Shown: positions 32,017 to 43,479 of the stretch, one piece after another
Layout of the letters: the number at the start of each line of letters is the position of its first letter
Position numbering within the stretch: the first letter of the stretch is position 1
Assembly: GCA_009823505.1 (NCBI GenBank)
Contig: VZQC01005922.1
Coordinates: forward strand, 717,355 to 781,354
Reading direction: 5' to 3'
Source of the DNA: Rhizomys pruinosus
Lineage: Eukaryota > Chordata > Mammalia > Rodentia > Spalacidae
Length of the DNA stretch: 64,000 nucleotides
Notes under the pieces: model-generated
What the model was told of the DNA's origin: nothing
Databases searched by the model: none
The model's input: only the letters and a program-made list of their open reading frames with translations
Translations under genes and position numbers: made by a program

Positions 32017-32172
32017 TCCGGACGGGTGTGGTGGCGCACGCTTTAATCCTAGCACTTGGGAGGCAGAGGCAGGCGGATTCTTGTGAGTTCAAAGGCCAGC
32101 CTGGTCTACAGGGTGAGTTCCAGGACAGCTGGGGCTACAGGGAGGACCTGCTTGAAAAGACGAAAAAAAAAA
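32017..32172 (+). mobile_element. B1 SINE (mirror of 29452-29603)
   Basis: Flanked by AAGCTTCCTTCC copies near 32007 and 32173. Has CAAAGGCC and GGGAGGACCTG changes that break the B1 consensus. Confidence 0.9.
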
Positions 32173-32519
32173 AAGCTTCCTTCCTTTGTTTGAGAATTGT
32201 CTGTTGTCACCCAGGGTAGTCTTGACCATCTGATCCTCCTGCTCTACCTTCCCTGTGCTGGATACAATCATCCTACTGCAGATCCCCTATTGTTAAAGGT
32301 TTTGATGATCACAATAGATCAGACACAAGGGTGGGCAATGAATGGCTTTTAGATCAGGATAATTTGGATCTAGTCAGCAACATTATGACTCTTCATAGTC
32401 AGGAAGCCATTTGGCTTTCTAATTAGTCATTTGCCTCTATAGAATATTTTAAAAATGAATGTAGTTTTTATTTTTTCCTGGGAACTTCAGTTTATACCCA
32501 TAAGTTACGGGTTTTGGGA

Positions 32520-32965
32520 TGGGTTTGTGGTTAGGAGTGCTTATAAGCCTTGCAGAGGTCTTGAGTTTGTGTTCCCACCTATGTCAGATGCTTCACAACT
32601 GCCTGTAAACTACAGCTCCAGCAGAGCTGTGCACACATATTCACACACACACACACACACACCACACAACACACACAGAAGCACATTAAATAAATTTTTT
32701 TTCATGTAAAAGACTAAAATAAAATTTGAGAATTTTCTTAAATGATAAAAGCAGTGAGGGGGCTGGAGATATGGCTCAGTGGTTAGGAGCGCTGGCTGCT
32801 CTTGTACAGAATCTGGGTTTGAATTCCAGTACCCACATAGTGGCTAACAACAGTCTTAACTCCAGTTCCAGGTGATCCAACACCCTTTTGTGATCTCCAC
32901 AGGCATTGTGCAACACAGGTGCACTTATACCCCAGGCACATAAAATAAAAAATAAAAAATATTTA
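32520..32965 (+). mobile_element. Two B2-type SINEs (mirror of 28645-29105)
   Basis: An old B2 with AC tail at 32520-32705, then a younger B2 at 32758-32965. Order and orientation mirror the left arm. Confidence 0.88.
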
Positions 32966-33099
32966 ATATTTTTAAAAAAAAGATGTAGTGAGATTTTGCT
33001 TGACTTCTGTTTTCTTTGCAAACACTGTACAAGTGTCATGAATTCTTCTTTAAATATTCAACAGAATTCTCCTTGAAGCCATCTGGGCCTGGAGATTTT

Positions 33100-33262
33100 T
33101 TTTTTTTTTTTGGTCTTTTGTTTGAGAACAGGGCTCCCTATAGCCCAAACTGTCCTGGAACTCACTATGTAGAACCAGGCTGGCCTTGAACTCACAGAGA
33201 TCCTCTGCCTCTGTCTCCCCAGTGCTGAGAGCATAGGCGTGTGCCACCACCCCCTGGCCAGA
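33100..33262 (-). mobile_element. B1 SINE (mirror of 28364-28527)
   Basis: Antisense copy with extra bases (GTAGAACCAGGC, TTGAGAACAGGGCTCC) relative to its mirror. Confidence 0.88.
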
Positions 33263-33715
33263 GATTTCTTTTGGGGGAGAAGGGGGAGGCTTTTATATTA
33301 AAAATGAAGTGGTCAGTTTCCTAACTGTGGTCTATGGGAACCTACCAAACTCTCAAAAGACAAAAGCCTATGGTGTTGTTTCTCTGTAGTTAAGGCAGTT
33401 AAAATGTCTACCACGCTGGAGCCAAGTCTCAAATTCTGAGGGACTCCAAGGGTAAAGAACAGAATTTGGGAATAAAATAACTAAATGTCTCCTGTTGAAA
33501 CTGCCTTAGAAGACTTGTGTAATTGAGTGCTTCAGAGTTCAGAGGCCTAATGGGAGGAAGACAGCACATATCTGAGGAAGGTCTTGCAAAGAATGTTGCT
33601 GAACAGTTATGTTCATGGACCGGGAGCTGGAACAGCATAGTGCAGAGAGACTGGACAAGGTGGTGTGGCTGCAGAGTAGAGACTAAAAACATTGCATCAA
33701 GATTAACATGAAAAT

Positions 33716-34090
33716 GCCAGGCTTGGTGGTGTGTGCCTTTAATCCGAGCCCTTGGGAGGCAGAGGCAGGTGGATTTCTGTGAGATTCTAGGCCAGCCTGG
33801 TCTAATATAGTGAATTTCCCGGTGGGCTGGGAAAAAGATTAACATGAAAGAAACCAGCTGGCAGAGAAACATAAGCCCTTCCTAACTTGGGCTACATCTA
33901 AAGAACAGAGCATGTAAGAGAAAAGCCTGCATTATACAAACACAGGAGAGGTGGGTTCTAGGAAGTGACCTATCCAGGGTCTTGTCCCTCAGCTCACTAC
34001 ATAGATCATGCTTGCCTTGAGCTTACAGGGATCTACCTTCCCCTGCCTCCCAAGTACTGGGATTACAGGCATGTGCCACCATGCCTGACA
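33716..34090. mobile_element. Two B1 fragments (mirror of 27541-27913)
   Basis: A sense fragment at 33716-33830 and an antisense diverged copy at 33975-34088, in mirrored order. Confidence 0.8.
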
Positions 34091-34419
34091 TATTTTCTCA
34101 GTATTTAAAAAATGTTTCGATGCATAAGTTTACTTTTTGGGCAGAAGTTTACTGTTTCAGTCAGTTCTTGAACCATGTTGCTTATGTTTGTTGTTGTTCC
34201 TTTCAATATGTATCAATCCAAAATATGCATATAAAACACACCACACATATACCAAAATTATGAGTGTCTGAAAATAAACTATAGGTAATCCCAAACATGT
34301 TCAGAGATTTACAATTTGACAGTAGAGTTTGTATGTAGGTAAAGAAAAAATATTACTTTACATTTCAATATTACATAGTAAGTTGACGAGTAACATCAGG
34401 TATTATATTTACTAAAAAA

Positions 34420-35895
34420 GAAAGGAAAAAGAATTATTCAGTTTGCCTTACAAATAGAGATTTGGTGCTAGGATCCACAAATGAGGGACAGCATTATGTT
34501 GTTTGTTTTTCTGGGACTGTGTTACTTCACTTAGTCATAATGGCTTCTAGTTCCATCCATTTACCTGCAAAGTTCATAATGTCAATCTTTCCTTACCACT
34601 GCATAGAACTCCATTGTGTTCTATGCAGTGGTAAAGGCATTTTACCTTTTGATATACCACATTTTCTTTATCCACCTTTGGTTGAGGGGCACTTGGGTTG
34701 GTTCCAGCTCTTCAACTATTGTGAAGAGAGCTGCCAATAAACATAGATGTGCATGTATCTCTGTGATAGGATGAATACTGTGAGTATATACACCCAGGAG
34801 TGGTATGACTGGGTCAGGTTGGCAGGCTCATTCTGAGTCTTTTAAAAGTTCTCCGCACTGCTTTCCATAGGGACTGTAGAGTTTGCATTCCAACAACAGT
34901 GTATTCTTTATTTTCTTGAGCATAGCCAGTATTACTTGGAGTAAGATGAAATCTTAAAGTGGTTTTAATTTGGCATTTCCTTAATTAGCAACATTGAAAA
35001 CTTTTAAGATGTTTCTCAGCCATCTTTATTCCTTTGTGAGATCTCTGTTCAGCTCTTTACTCCCATCTTTTGTGTGGGTTGATTGTTTCTTTGCTTCTTT
35101 TTTTAACAATTTTAAAATTTAATTAATTATTTTTTATGTGTATGAGTGTTACTGTCTGCATGTAGGTTAGTGTACCCAAGTTGTGCAATGCCGCAGAGGT
35201 CAGAAGAGGGCATTGGATTCGCTTGGAACTGGAGTTAAAGACGGTTCTGGTTCTTTAGCTGCCATGTGGGTGCTGGGAATCAAACCCGGGTCCTCTGCAA
35301 GAGCAGTCGGTGCTTAACCACTGAGCCATCTCTCCAACCCCACTCCTTAAGTAGTCTATATACTCTGGAATGTTAATGCTCTGTCAGATGTATCACTGGT
35401 GAAGGTTTCTCCCACTCTGTGGATTTTCTCTTCACTTCTTTGATTGTTCTTTTTGCTGTACAGAAACTTTTGAGTTTAATAAGGTCCCACTTGTCAATTT
35501 GTTGACCTTATTTCCTGTGTAGCTGCTGTCTGATTTAGAAAGTATTTTCTTATGCCTATGTTTTGTAGGTTACTCCAATATTTTCTTTCTATCACCTTCA
35601 AGAGATTTGGGTTTCACATTGAATTGTCTTTGATCCATTTGGAGTTTGATTTTTGAACAGGGTGAGAGGTAGGGGTTTAATTTTGTTCTTCTACAAGTGG
35701 TGATCCAGTTTTGCCAACACCATTTGCTGCTGATGCTGTCTTTCCTCCATTGAATCTTCTGGCTCCCTTCTCAAATATGAGGTGGCTGAAATTGCATGTG
35801 CTCAGGTTTGGATCTTCAGTTTTGTTCCATTGATCTGTGGGTCTGTTTTTTGCAGTACCAGGGCTGTTTCTAACCATGTGTCTCTTGCCTAATTC
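34420..35895 (-). pseudogene. L1 ORF2 C-terminal half, mirror copy with nested B2
   Basis: Antisense equivalent of 25740-27220, including the hairpin (34593-34634) and the B2 (about 35098-35338). Frames open on the left arm are broken here by small indels. Confidence 0.88.
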
Positions 35896-37130
35896 TTTGT
35901 CCTGAGACACAAGAACATAGATAATTCAGCAGGTGTCCCTGGCACAGTCTAATGGGCATCCTGGGGCTCAGATTCATGCTTGTTACATGGGGATGGTTCC
36001 CGTCAACCAGCAGTGTTGAGATGATGGTATCAGAGCTGGCAGAGTCAGAGTCTGGGCCCTGGTAGCTCTAACAAGCGAGGCGTGGCCACTTCTCCTCAGT
36101 AGGGTGATTAAATAGACAAGTAATGGTGAAAAAGAGAGAAAGGAGATTTATTCAATGTGGCCATATTGGGAAGAGGAACAAAGAGATCTGGTGATCCCTC
36201 CAAGTCCGTGCGGGCTCCTGGTACAGGTTTAGGTAGATGAATAGCTAAGTAGTCCTGGTCAATTGGCCGGCCATCTCCTGGGTCCAGTCTCTCCTTTGAA
36301 GTGGTCTGACAAGTTGTCAGAATGGTATAAAATCTCTTTCCAGGAGACAAATCCCCCTCTGTGGCACCAGCATTTAGCTCTTTTCTTTCTCCAAACATGA
36401 GTTCTTGGGAGAAATTCCAGTTTCTTGGAATCCATAAGGTCTGAGAGCCAAAAGGAGGGGCTCAGGTGTCTGTCAACAATCCTGGGTATCATTCCCGCAG
36501 GAAAGCGATACTGGAGACAGGAAGCCTGGGTAATAGGTCTGTCTTTTCCCCGAGTCCTGTGTGCTTGTGAGTGAATTTTTTCTCTCTCTGGGCTTTGGTC
36601 TACTCAGTGATCATCCGATACGTATGTAATTCCTAAACCTACTTAGCTTCTGGGAGCTCAAACCTGACTTCTTTAAAATTCTTCAGAGGCTTCTTGGGGA
36701 TACCCAAACCAAGTCCTAACTCCAAAGGCTCTTGAATATCCTGCCTGCCTCTCTGTCATTGATCCTTCCTGGTCAGACACCTCCTCCAGGCAGATCTCCC
36801 TGGGTGTCCCTCCACCAGCTGTGTCCCAGCCCCTTGGCTGCCCTGTATCTGCCTTTACAGTGTTATGAGTCATCCTTTGCCCTCTGCCCTGGGAGGATCT
36901 ATGGGGTTAGGGAGGACTGTGTTTGGTCATCCTTGAATGCATATGCACGGTACAGGTCAGGCTGGCTCAGGGGCAATGTTAAAACAGTTGAAGATGAGAT
37001 CTGGTTGGTCCTTGCTTATCAGTGTGGGATAATATTAGGAGGAGCTGGACTGCGAAGAAAATGGTCAGCAACTTTCTTGTCTAAATATGGAATCAGCTTA
37101 AGTGTTTGTCTACAGGTGAATGATGAATGA

Positions 37131-37187
37131 ACTGTGTGTGTGTGTGTGTGGTGTGTGTGTTGTGTGTGTGTGTGTGTGGTGTGTGTA
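37131..37187 (+). repeat. (TG)n microsatellite, interrupted
   Basis: Mirror of the AC tract at 24467-24516, but with GTGGTG and TTG interruptions. Confidence 0.9.
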
Positions 37188-37303
37188 AGGTCAGGGAGAT
37201 GGCTCAGTAAAGCACTTACCCAAGTAACTGGAGTTCAGATCCTTGGAACCCTCACCCCTCTTGTAATTCCACCCTCTGAAGGTGAAAGATCTCAGGCTGC
37301 AGG

Positions 37304-37304
37304 N
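37304..37304. other. Ambiguous base (N) at the inverted-repeat edge
   Basis: The only N in the window, 8 bp outside the last base shared by the two arms and directly before an A run. It marks an unresolved base or a contig join. Confidence 0.97.
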
Positions 37305-38205
37305 AAAAAAAAAAAAAAGAGTTTAGCTGGAGGTACCTTGCATAGATGGATAATGCTGCTCTCAAAAGCCATACAAAAAATTTTTTAAACAAAAATACTG
37401 GATCCTGGCATGGGATTCCTCCCTAGTAGTGGTTGGTCAGAGACAGGCCAGAGACCTGCAAAACAGCTGTCATTGTCACTGCCTTTGGTTATCTAGCGTA
37501 ATTAGATGCTAAGGCCCTGTTGCTAAAGATGCCACATACTTTGGTTGCAGAACATAAGAGAAATCAAGCTGGAATTGATCTGGAAGCTTCCTCCCTCCTT
37601 GCTGGCTCTCATAATGCCAGAAGGTGCTGTGTAGCCACTAGGGGAGAAAACCAACCAAAAGTCTGTCCAATGGTGGAGCCTGAATGCTACAGTGTCGACC
37701 CACCAGATAGCATGTGCCCACTGGTATGATAGTGGCGTGGTTGTTACAGAGCTAGGCAACAAGTTTCTGACTGGCTTTGAAGTGTACTCCACAGGAGAGA
37801 ATTCATCCCTGCTACTCTAAACCTAGTAAGAAGACCACGACTGAGGAGGTCCTAGGCCCTGAAAGGGAAACTACTATTGTTTTGCTAAGTAGTTATGTTG
37901 TCAAGCTACCTCGAATAGTTATGTTTAAATATTTGTTTATGGGGTGGGAGAGACGACTGTAATTGCGGAGAACCGGGGCTTGTTTCCACACACCTACACA
38001 GGCCCTAACAGCCATCTGTAACTTCAGGTCCCAATGGAAAAGGATCACACCAGCAGCTGGGGGCCATCGGTAGTTCGTGGATGCTGGGTGACAGACAGCC
38101 ATTTTCCTTCAATGTAGCCACTGGTTAGTTTCCTTTACTCCAGCAAATATCCTCACGCCCACGCTGACGCAGGCAGCCTTCATGGTTTTTTTTAAAAAAA
38201 AAAGT
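37305..38205. other. Unclassified DNA right of the inverted repeat
   Basis: Has the appearance of an old repeat (short frames on both strands, A/T-rich), but no family is recognised. No similarity to the sequence left of the left arm was seen. Confidence 0.4.
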
Positions 38206-38207
38206 TC

Positions 38208-38465
38208 AGGGCTGGAGAGATGGCCTAGCGGTTAAGAGCACCGACTGCTCTTGCAGAGGACCCGGGTTCGATCCCCAGCACCCACATGGCGGCTGAGAAC
38301 TGTCTGAAACTCCAATTCCAGGAGAACTCCAGTTCCAGGGGAATACGAGACCCTCTTCTGACCTCTGCGGCATTGCACGACACGGGTGCACAGACCTACA
38401 TGCAGACAGTACATTCATACACATACAGAAATAAATAAAATTAAAAAAAATTAAAAAAAAAAAAA
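38208..38465 (+). mobile_element. B2 SINE, internal-duplication subtype
   Basis: Contains CTCCAATTCCAGGAGAA followed by CTCCAGTTCCAGGGGAA, the duplicated-motif subtype. AAGTTCA flanks are seen at about 38201 and 38467. The CpG-rich head suggests recent insertion. Confidence 0.95.
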
Positions 38466-38519
38466 GAAGTTCATCATCCTCTGCTCTGTAACAAGTTCAA
38501 AGACAGCTTAGGACCTTGT

Positions 38520-38545
38520 CTCAGCAACAACAACAACAACAACAA
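38520..38545 (+). repeat. (CAA)n microsatellite
   Basis: Seven or eight CAA units. Confidence 0.9.
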
Positions 38546-38721
38546 AGCCTTCACAATATATTCTTAGCAGACCGCTAGCTTCTACCAACCCCAAACAAAG
38601 CATGTCATCACCTGGGGTCTGAGGTCTAGGCAGCCATTTCCCTGCTTTGTGTAACCTGCCTACATATTTCCTACGATGCATTGATGTGTGACTCTGTATT
38701 CTTTAACTAACCAAATGTCAT

Positions 38722-38930
38722 GTGGCCTTAGAGACATGGCTTTGTGGTTAAGAGTACTTGCTGCTGTTGCAGAGAACCTGGGTTCTGTTCCTAGCACCCA
38801 CATGGTGGCTCACAACCACCTGTAACTCCAGTTCCAAGGTATCCGATGCCTCTTCTGGTCTTTTAGGCAGGCACCAGAGAAGCCCATATACACATGACTA
38901 TAAAAAAATAAATAATTTAGAAGTATTTTA
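38722..38930 (+). mobile_element. B2 SINE, old
   Basis: Diverged head (GAGACATGGCTTTGTGGTTA). Flanked by AAATGTCATGT near 38713 and 38930. Confidence 0.85.
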
Positions 38931-38999
38931 AATGTCATGTAGCCACTTCCACAGTGATACATATCTTTCAGGACAACCTAAATCCATGTTCCTGAGCCA

Positions 39000-39475
39000 G
39001 AGTCACTCATATTGGACTCAAAAACATGTTATCCAGAGCACACCATTTTGTCAAGCTCCTCCATTTTGGCTGAACTGAGATAGTCCCCATAACCCTGTAA
39101 TCTAGTTTCCATAACTAAAGTAACTTGCTTCTCTATATTCTTGCCTTCCCTGTCCATAGGTCCCAAGTGATATCCAGCCAAGAAAGATGTTTATGGATCA
39201 CCTGAGACTCTTTGACTGACTACTCCCTGGTTACCACAGCAACACCCAACTGTGGGCCAAAAAAGGGAAATTTTCAATCTCTCGCCCCTTCCTCTAACCT
39301 GTGTAAAAAGCAACCCCTACTCTCCCATGTAGCCCCGATCTTCCCTCAGAGCCCCCACCATGCCGTCTGTCTATAGCATTAATAACTCCTTTAATAAATT
39401 GCCTACCCAAATAGTGATCTACCTCAGTATCCCCCACAAACTCGAAACCCAAAATCTTTCAGAATAAACTATCAC
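39000..39475 (+). mobile_element. ERV LTR-like element
   Basis: Ends with GTCTGTCTATAGCATTAATA, TTTAATAAATTGCCTACCC, GATCTACCTCAGTATCCC and AAATCTTTCAG, paralleling 23775-24370. The AATAAA near 39393 fits an LTR polyadenylation signal. Start and TG..CA ends are not resolved. Confidence 0.45.
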
Positions 39476-40080
39476 TTCTTCATTTTGAAGTGAGAGCTGT
39501 ATTTTACACTGATATGCATGACCTTTTGACTCTTGCAACAGCTATTCACATCTGGGGAGACTGCTCTGTCAGAGAACCAAGAGGCTTGCAGAGGTTGAGG
39601 AATATGTGGCTTTCACATGAGGTGCCTGCTTCCATGTCTCGTGTGTTGTCTGGTGGACCATGCCCCACCTCCCCACAGTGTCTCCCTTAGTGGCTTGCCC
39701 TTGGCACGAGCTGCTCTCTCTGAGTGGGCAAAGGCTGGCTGGCATTCTAGATCAGTTGTTACAGGTAATGAGGCTCTGACAGCCACAGACAGCAAAAGCA
39801 AAGTTCAATGGTACTAAGCATTGCATCTCTGCCTCCTAAATCCTTCTGGGTCACAAGGGCAAAGGAGAGAAGCATCAGCTGGATCTAACCCTCCCTTCGG
39901 ATCAGCCTCATTAGCATGCTGATGACCTTTTCTCTATAGGGCAGATTTCTTATGAGTTAGCTTTTTGCCATGAATCTGAGCTGGCCTTCTATTAACAAGA
40001 TGATGCCCCGACAGATACTTCGCACTCAGCAAACATGGAACAAAGCTTGCCCAACTTTGTGCGGCCCTTCCAAATCTAAG
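39476..40080. other. No recognised feature
   Basis: No repeat family or coding signature recognised. Confidence 0.5.
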
Positions 40081-40081
40081 A

Positions 40082-40089
40082 ACACACAC

Positions 40090-40162
<73 letters not shown>
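40082..40162 (+). repeat. (CAGA)n(CA)n compound microsatellite
   Basis: ACACACACAGACAGACAGAC changes to pure CA. Minus-strand MCVCVC/LSVCLSVC frames are artefacts. Confidence 0.97.
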
Positions 40163-40163
<1 letters not shown>

Positions 40164-40237
40164 TGCTGACCTATAAAGAGATGCATGGTCTGGCCAACCT
40201 TTTTTTCTTTTATTGTTCCTGTTAAACATAAAAAGAG

Positions 40238-40550
40238 GACAAAGAGCTGAGAAGATGCCTCAGTCATTGAACCTCTAGTCTTTGCAAGTGGGACCTGAGT
40301 TTGATTCCCAGAACCCGGAAAAAAAGAAAGCCATCGGGGTGTGTGTGGCAGAACACGCTAGTAATCCCAGTGGTGGGGTGGGGGTGGGGTGGAGGCAGGT
40401 GGATCCCTGATCTCACTGGCTGGCCAGCCAGCCTAGCTTCCTTGGTGAACTGGAGCCCATGGGTGACACGAGCTTGTCTTTTGAACTCCACATGTGTGCA
40501 CACATGAGAACACGTACACCCATGAGAACATGTACACCCATGAGAATGAA
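40238..40550 (+). mobile_element. B4 SINE
   Basis: Head GAGCTGAGAAGATGCCTCAG, GTTTGATTCCCAGAACCCGG, G-rich expansion (GGTGGGGTGGGGGTGGGGTG) and a CA-type tail of CACATGAGAACA units. Confidence 0.75.
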
Positions 40551-40905
40551 TTCTGGCATCACTTCAGAGCCTAAAACCCTTGTTTTCCTACAGGTGGGGG
40601 CTCATCTACATGTTTGGAAGGTCTCTGCTCCTGGGACACAGTAGGAACTTTATACACATTTACAACATAGAATTGGGTTAAATTAAAAAAAAAAAAAACA
40701 GTAATGGTTATACCATAGGGAAGCTGGGAAGAGTCGGGAGAAAGTGAGCATCCAGATGGGAATGGGTCGTCCATGATGACTTGGGAGTGGGTGTAGATCA
40801 GTCCCAGAAAAGGGCTGTAGATACAGGTAGAGCCTGAATGAATGGTTCCTCCAAGCACAGGCAACGACTACGGAGCTTCTCTCTCTCCTGGCTTGTAGGT
40901 GCACA
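40551..40905. other. No recognised feature
   Basis: No repeat family recognised apart from a short A run at 40686-40699. Confidence 0.5.
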
Positions 40906-40921
40906 TAAAGAATTCTCCTGA

Positions 40922-41157
40922 GGGGCTGGAGAGATGGCCTAGTGGTTAAGAGTGCTGACTGTTCTTGCAGAGGACCCAGGTTCAATCCCCAGCATCCACA
41001 TGGTGGCTGAGAACCATCTTTGACTCCAGTTCCAGGGGAATCCGACGCCCTCTTCTGACCTCCGTGGCATTGCATGACACGGGTGCACAGACCTACATGC
41101 AGACAGTACACTCATACACATTAAAAAATAAATAAAATTTTTTTAAAAGCCATAAAA
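40922..41157 (+). mobile_element. B2 SINE
   Basis: Copy without the internal duplication. Target duplication AAAGAATTCTCCTGA occurs at about 40907 and 41158. Confidence 0.95.
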
Positions 41158-41172
41158 AAAGAATTCTCCTGA

Positions 41173-41746
41173 AAATATGAAACATGAGCCTGAGATGAGC
41201 AGGATTCAGATTTGAAAAATCACACCCTCCACACAATGTAGCAAGCTAAGAAATTAACATTTTAACATTGAAAGAATTAAGTGACAAGGAAGTTACTTCC
41301 CCAGTCAGCTGGCAAAAGCAAAAACTAATCTGAATGGACATGACTTCATTTAAACCCCAAAAGAGTTCTCAAAGCCAATAAAAATCATTTACTATATGTG
41401 AGAAACAGCAAATACCACAAAGTATTAACCCAAGAGGACAGACTAAGATAATGTGACAGTGGTTACAGACATTTGATTTAAATTATTAGACCTAAAAGAA
41501 TTCAAAACAAAAAGGCATTTACAGTATTGCTAAGCAACGTTGCACTTATGCCTGAAAAAAGAAATGACCTGACTGTCACCATTGGTTTTCAGGCCAACAG
41601 TAGACCCCAACTCTGAGAACCCATTCCTTCGGATGTCTCATGGAACTGAGCTCTCGAGCCAAGCCTCAAATCATTATTTTATAGGAACAGCATTTCCAGC
41701 ATCAACTGGAGAAGTAGAAGCCAGGATCTTCCTTTGCCAGGGTTTC
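41173..41746. other. No recognised feature
   Basis: A-rich, single-copy-looking sequence. Confidence 0.45.
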
Positions 41747-41752
41747 CACTAA

Positions 41753-42204
41753 TTGTGGTGGGTGGTCCGCACTCCCGGGAAGGTGAGGTCTGATAGCAAC
41801 AGAGGGAATCGCTCAACTCCAGGACCCCTGGCTTGCACAAAGAATTGGTTTATTCCCCCAAGGACTCAGTTTTATAGAGACAAAAGGCTGGCAACCGTTT
41901 GCAAGCCCTCACAGAAGCAACAGTCCAGGAAAAAGTTTGAAAAAACAAGACACCTGACCTTTTTATAGAGAAATCAGGAGAGCATTACACAAAGGACCTG
42001 TTTGAGGCCGATAACAGCTAAAGGCCGTTAACTAAGATGTTTTTCCCAAAACAAGGAACTCAGAGACCCTCACCCAGGCAGCTCGTTCATCTGGGCCATC
42101 AGAGACCTGCCTAGCAAGGTTTCTGAGAGTCTGTGTCTAGCATCTCCCCATTATCTGAGGCAGAAGTCTGAATTTCAAGGTCTCACGTTTCAACTTGCTC
42201 TACA
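41753..42204 (-). mobile_element. Solo LTR of an ERVK-like element
   Basis: Read on the minus strand it starts TGTAGAGCAAG, carries GGGGGAATAAACCAATTCTT as polyadenylation signal, and ends CACCACAA. It is flanked by an exact 6-bp duplication CACTAA (41747-41752 and 42205-42210), the target size of class II retroviruses. With no internal region, it most likely arose by LTR-LTR recombination. Confidence 0.75.
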
Positions 42205-42256
42205 CACTAAATCACCCTGGTCTCCAACACACCCTTATCAGAGAATCTTGCCCTGC

Positions 42257-42497
42257 GATTCCTAGGTCTAGAATATTACACACACACCATAGATTCCTAG
42301 GTCTAGAATATTACACACACACCATAGATTCCTAGGTCTAGAATATCACACACACACACACACCACAGATTCCTGGGTCTAGAATATCACACACACACAC
42401 ACACCACAGATTCCTGGGTCTAGAATATCACACACACACCATAGATTCCTAGGTCTAGAATATTACGCACACACCATAGATTCCTGGGTCTAGAATA

Positions 42498-42545
<48 letters not shown>
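42257..42545 (+). repeat. Seven-unit minisatellite plus (CA)n
   Basis: Units read GATTCCT(A/G)GGTCTAGAATA followed by a CA run of variable length and CCATA or CCACA. The unit length varies only through the CA number, and the last unit expands into about 60 bp of CA. Confidence 0.97.
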
Positions 42546-42546
<1 letters not shown>

Positions 42547-42810
42547 ATTTCAGACAAACTTCCCAGTTTTTATAACTGCTTTCAATGAGACAATCACACT
42601 ACTTTCAATGCTTTGATAGGTCAGTCAAGCACACCCACAATCATTCACTATCTTAAGTGAAGGGCAAGGAGGGATTAAGGTCAGGTACCAGATCTCAAGA
42701 ACAGCACATGGCTCAGTAAGCTTGTTTACCTTATAAACAGTAACTTTTTTGGTTACATGGTTATATAAATCATCAGTCCAGATTATGCCCATGGGATAAA
42801 AGTCATTCCC
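42546..42810. other. No recognised feature
   Basis: Short flank between the minisatellite and an old B2. Confidence 0.45.
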
Positions 42811-42812
42811 AC

Positions 42813-43014
42813 AAGTATTTTATTTTATGAGTATGGTGTTTTGCTTACATGATATAAGTGTGCCACCACATTGTGTCTTTGAAAACCAAAAAGGCCCCGG
42901 ATTCCATGGAACTAGAGTTATAGATAGTAAGCAATGTGTTGATGCTGGGATCCAAAGCTGGGGCTTCTGCAAAAGTAACAAGTGCTCTTAACCACTGAGC
43001 CATCTCGCCATCTC
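42813..43014 (-). mobile_element. B2 SINE, antisense, old
   Basis: Decayed body, recognisable AGTGCTCTTAACCACTGAGC head complement. Confidence 0.8.
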
Positions 43015-43239
43015 CCACCTCTACCAAAAAGCCATATTTGAGATGAATATATAGAGTTGAAAAAAGTACAAATATAATCTCGCTAAATAAGAATGTCAAC
43101 ATTGGGGAGCCTAAGGTAGGAGGACTGCGAGCTTTGTCACCAATCGGCAGCTGGCTAGGGGACTTTCTGCTCTCACCAGATAGAAATTGTGGACACACAA
43201 CAAAAAGTTCTTTATTTTTACCTTTAAAAATTACATGTA

Positions 43240-43475
43240 TGGGGCTGGAGAGATGGCTCAGCAGTTAAGAGCACTGACTGCTCTTGCAGAGGACCTGGGT
43301 TTGATTCCCGGCACCCACATAGCAGCTAACAGTTGTCCGTAACTCCAGTTCCAGAGGATCCAACACCTTCTTCTGACCTCTTTGAGCATTGCGCGACATG
43401 GGTGCACTAAAACACATGCAGACAATATACTCATACACATAAAATAAAATAATATAAAATATGTAAATGTTTTAA
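43240..43475 (+). mobile_element. B2 SINE
   Basis: Copy without the internal duplication, with a TAAAATAAAATAATATAAAA tail. Confidence 0.93.
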
Positions 43476-43479
43476 ATTG

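Larger units (their letters stand above)
31300..37296 (-). repeat. Right arm of the giant inverted repeat
   Basis: Reverse complement of 24355-30332 over about 5,997 bp; mirror positions sum to roughly 61,630. Compared with the left arm it has single-base insertions and short deletions inside SINE and L1 units where consensus supports the left arm. Examples are TGCTTAACC against TGCTCTTAACC near 35310, GTGTTACTG against GTGTACTG near 35147 and CTAATATAGTGAATTT near 33803. This suggests sequencing error or a faster-decaying copy. Confidence 0.95.

Noticed and set aside
27914..33872. Identical frames on the two arms as evidence of a conserved gene pair
   Set aside because: Identity follows from the inverted repeat. 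The frames have no domains, and several contain B1 translation.
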